The translations under genes and the position numbers were made by a program. This document shows, piece after piece, positions 61,201-64,000 of a DNA stretch of 64,000 nt. The notes beneath the pieces were generated by a model. The model ran no database searches. It was not told where the DNA came from and saw only the letters and a list, made by a program, of their open reading frames with translations. Location of the stretch: NCBI GenBank assembly GCA_008711295.1, contig VUYV01000007.1, positions 5,666,957-5,730,956 of the forward strand, given 5' to 3'. The stretch comes from Anarhynchus alexandrinus (lineage: Eukaryota; Chordata; Aves; Charadriiformes; Charadriidae). Every line of letters begins with the position of its first letter. Position 1 is the first letter of the stretch.

Positions 61201-62363
61201 TGGCTGGGCTCTATATACAGAACAGGGAAAAATACTGTGGCTCTTCTGACAGCTGTGTTAATGTCTGACCAAGAGGTTAATCACTTAAAAAAAAAAAAAA
61301 AAAACCCACAACCCTGAGATCAGGTGGTTTGGTAGGAAGGTGCAGCTCTCCTAGAGAAGCAGTTTGTTTTGTGAAGACAGTACATGTAAAATCTGTCCAC
61401 CCACCTTATTTTCATCAAGCTTCCTGCTCTTTTAGGCTGTGACCCTATTTGTAACAATGCCAAGTGCATGTGATGCTGGGAGCGTGGTCTGAGAGCATCT
61501 CTTCTCAGAAACAGATTGTGTGAATTTATTGTGGCTTGACTTTTGCTTTAAGTTTGGTAAGGGAGTGTCAGTTTGGACTGTTGCACTGGGATACTCATTG
61601 AGTCTTGGTCTCAGTGGGTTACGGATCTGACTTGGGATTTCTTTGGTACCGCTAACGCAGACTTGCTCCCTCAAAGGAAGCAGTATCTTAAAAGATCATA
61701 AAACCCTGGTTTTGGGGCAGTGATTCCCTTCTGCAGTCCTTTGAGATCAGTTTCTGCACTAAGTTTTTTCTGTGTCCAGTAAGAATTCCTTTGTCTGATT
61801 CTCATGTCTCTATACAGTCTCTGTTCTTTGTTTCCTGCACACCTATATTTTTAAGATATTACCTACTAATGTGAAATACTTTTGCTTGTTCCATACATTA
61901 GAAACTGGAAAAATGTAGGTGTAATTCTGGCTACTATTTCCAACTTCTCTTCTTTCTAGACTTTGATCTGTTCATGGCCAGGAGTGGAGTGTGGCCCCCA
62001 CAAGCTGTAGTACCTAGAATTAAATGAGTGTGGTGAGGGATCCAACTGACCTCTGCGCTTTTAAGCTGGACCCCCTCACAAAAGATGCTGATTCAGATGT
62101 GGGTATAGCTTGCTCCAGGATGGTTATGAGTCCCCTCCATCAGCTGGCTACCTGTCCTGCTTCTACCTTGGCAATTCCCACAGAAACTCTGCTTTTGGCC
62201 AAAAGGGTTCTTGGGGGAATAGTAATAACTAATAAGGAAGACTAAGAATGCTTTAGTTTCTATTCCTGCAAAGATCAACTTTAAGGACTCAGGCAATAAT
62301 TCTCCAAGGTTATCTCAATGTGGGTAATTGCAAGAGATGATTAGCCTTCTGACTCTTTCTTTT
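55253..62363. other. Noncoding region, no gene recognised
   Basis: AT-rich. Contains a near-perfect palindrome (57417-57440), a TAATTA-rich block (about 57890-58110), an A18 tract (61287-61304) and a few frames of 60-92 codons without similarity. No exon or RNA gene recognised. Confidence 0.55.
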
Positions 62364-62380
62364 GGGGGGGGGGGGGGGGG
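62364..62380 (+). repeat. G17 homopolymer
   Basis: Seventeen G in a row, 6 bases before an assembly gap. It is a G-quadruplex-type sequence and a common cause of read failure. Confidence 0.9.
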
Positions 62381-62386
62381 ATGCTA

Positions 62387-62538
62387 NNNNNNNNNNNNNN
62401 NNNNNNNNNNNNNNNNNNNNNNNNNNNNNNNNNNNNNNNNNNNNNNNNNNNNNNNNNNNNNNNNNNNNNNNNNNNNNNNNNNNNNNNNNNNNNNNNNNNN
62501 NNNNNNNNNNNNNNNNNNNNNNNNNNNNNNNNNNNNNN
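62387..62538. other. Assembly gap (152 N)
   Basis: Unknown bases. The left edge (62380-62386) and the right edge (62539-62545) are both gatgcta, so the true gap may be short or absent. Open frames running through it are artefacts. Confidence 0.99.
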
Positions 62539-62545
62539 GATGCTA

Positions 62546-64000
62546 AACTGAGGACACCAAGCTTGCCTGAAATGTTATAGCCAGCAAGGAGCAGACCTGT
62601 AGAACTGGGCAGTAGAATCGGGTCTCCAAATATCTTGTTTAGCTTCCCCCCCAACCCTTTTTTGGTTGTGGACTATCGATTACTAAATTTAGCAAGACAA
62701 TGGGCTTGCTTTTCTTAGTTCCCTTCTCAGTCCCTTCAGAGTAATTTACAGACCTCTACTGCTTCATGTGCTACAGTTTAAAAATGCACCACGCCACCTC
62801 ATATCCTGGTCTCTGAATTTCATCAACTTTCCTTTGAGCTATAAATCAGAAATAATTACAACAGAAATAAGTACAGAAATAAGTGGGTGTCTCTAGAAAT
62901 ACTTTTTTTGTGAGAGAGTCTCAACATTATGAGCTATGGAAATGGCCTGGTCTCAGAAGATTCTTCTGTAGTGAAGATCTTGACCAACTTGTAAGTTTAC
63001 TATCTTTTCCTGATGTATTGCTGAGATATGCAGAATAGATTTTTGTTTCTTCCCTGTGAATTTTTTGCACTGCTTCCAGTTAGTCTTGAAAAGGAACTTA
63101 GTCTGATCTTGAGAGAGAAATGCAGAAAGGAGAACTAGGCAGCCACACCCTGTTTCCACGCATCTCCATATTCGTGCTTACTCTGCTCTTTGCAATCAGC
63201 ATCTCAATGTTAGTTGCCTCTTGGACACATAAAATGATACCAGGACAGCATTTCATTTAGTTTCTTGAAACCAAAGGCCTTTTTATGGCGTCTCAGTTGT
63301 GCCTCCTTTGTCCACTTGAAAAAGGTTTTGTGAATGTAAGCAGCTTACTTAACCCAGGGTTTAGAGCTATTTTTATCCAGCACGAAATGTGCATGGAGAG
63401 AAGGAATTCAGAGATAGAGGACAGCACTGTTTGTTTTTTCTCAAGGTCTCCTTTATGCTTGGGAGAGGTGAAACTATTTTCCAGAAAACCTAGGTAATAT
63501 TCAGATATCCTGCATGCTCACACTCTTTGGGTCAACTCTTTGAGGGACAAAGCAGCAGATTAATTTGCAAAAGCCCAGTGGTGTAGTCAATTCAAATCAA
63601 CTGTAACTCCATTGCTTTGGATGGCACTGATTTCTACTGAGATTCTGGATCCTTACTTCTGAGATCTTATCAAATACACGTGGAAATTTCTCCTTCCCAG
63701 ACCACTGCTGCTGCACTGTGTGTAACAATAGAGAGCCCTCCTATGTTCACCTAAATGATTAGGCACCCAAATCGCCACTGTTGTAATAATATATCCCAGT
63801 GTAGGACCTTCTTAAAACACAGATCCATAGTACAGCTTGGAGGATAACAGACCCCTTTTATGCTTCAGTTCCCCAATATTTATTGTGAAGTTACTGAACA
63901 AAATTGGTCCAGGACAGAAGTGTTTATGCAGGTGCCAACTTGTGGGGTGAGCTTTGCAGAGTTAAAAATACTGGGGCAAAGATGACTGATACAATTTTGT
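62546..64000. other. Noncoding region to the window end
   Basis: No gene recognised. Includes an old dispersed repeat fragment at about 63580-63652. Confidence 0.5.
63580..63652. repeat. Ancient dispersed repeat fragment (family not named)
   Basis: The order caaatcaactgtaactccat, then ggcactgatttctactgag and attctgg, parallels an old amniote repeat (AAATCAG..GTAACTCCATTGACTTCAATGG..ACTGATTTACACCAGCTGAG..TCTGG). Related in style to the copy at 37940-38225. Family uncertain. Confidence 0.45.

Noticed and set aside
61287..61304. A18 tract as a possible retrocopy tail
   Set aside because: No recognisable coding or SINE body upstream.
62310..62654. Open frames running through the N gap
   Set aside because: They are open only because N codons are not stops.
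42231..64000. CRISPR arrays, operons, tRNA or rRNA genes
   Set aside because: None seen. The window is vertebrate nuclear DNA and prokaryotic systems are not expected; no tRNA-like A and B boxes with a cloverleaf were noticed.

Overview
The window is vertebrate nuclear DNA, most likely from a bird. The evidence is spliced genes with GT-AG introns, two degenerate CR1 LINE 3' tails (one with the ATTCTRTG octamers typical of avian CR1), several introns of only 80-101 bp, and the gene pair ATP2C2-MEAK7. That pair is also adjacent in mammals (human 16q24.1). Species cannot be fixed from the sequence alone.

Layout. Bases 1-1595 are 5' flank and probable 5' UTR. Bases 1596-27493 (+) hold a complete ATP2C2 gene for the secretory-pathway Ca2+/Mn2+ ATPase SPCA2. 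I resolved it into 27 coding exons that join in frame to 943 codons plus stop. Its poly(A) signal is at 27859. Bases 27494-30975 contain no coding exon and separate two convergent genes; much of this is probably the MEAK7 3' UTR. Bases 30976-39978 (-) hold MEAK7 (TLDC1), in 7 coding exons that join to 471 codons plus stop. Its first coding exon ends in a GC donor. Its promoter is a CpG island at about 41300-41960. An 18-bp minisatellite (41969-42230) abuts the island on the upstream side.

From 42.3 kb to 64 kb I find no exon of a known gene. The stretch is AT-rich and holds an old CR1 tail, some old dispersed repeats, small palindromes, a G17 tract and a 152-base assembly gap whose two edges share the same 7 bases. 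In mammals COTL1 and KLHL36 come next; neither is recognisable here.

The two genes are not known to form one pathway. SPCA2 is a Golgi/secretory-vesicle ion pump. MEAK7 is a lysosome-associated TLDc protein linked to mTOR signalling. Their tail-to-tail arrangement is the main structural relation. I found no evidence of a novel multi-gene system. The observations most worth checking are the MEAK7 GC-AG intron, the minisatellite beside its promoter, the likely false assembly gap, and a few homeodomain-motif-rich noncoding blocks.
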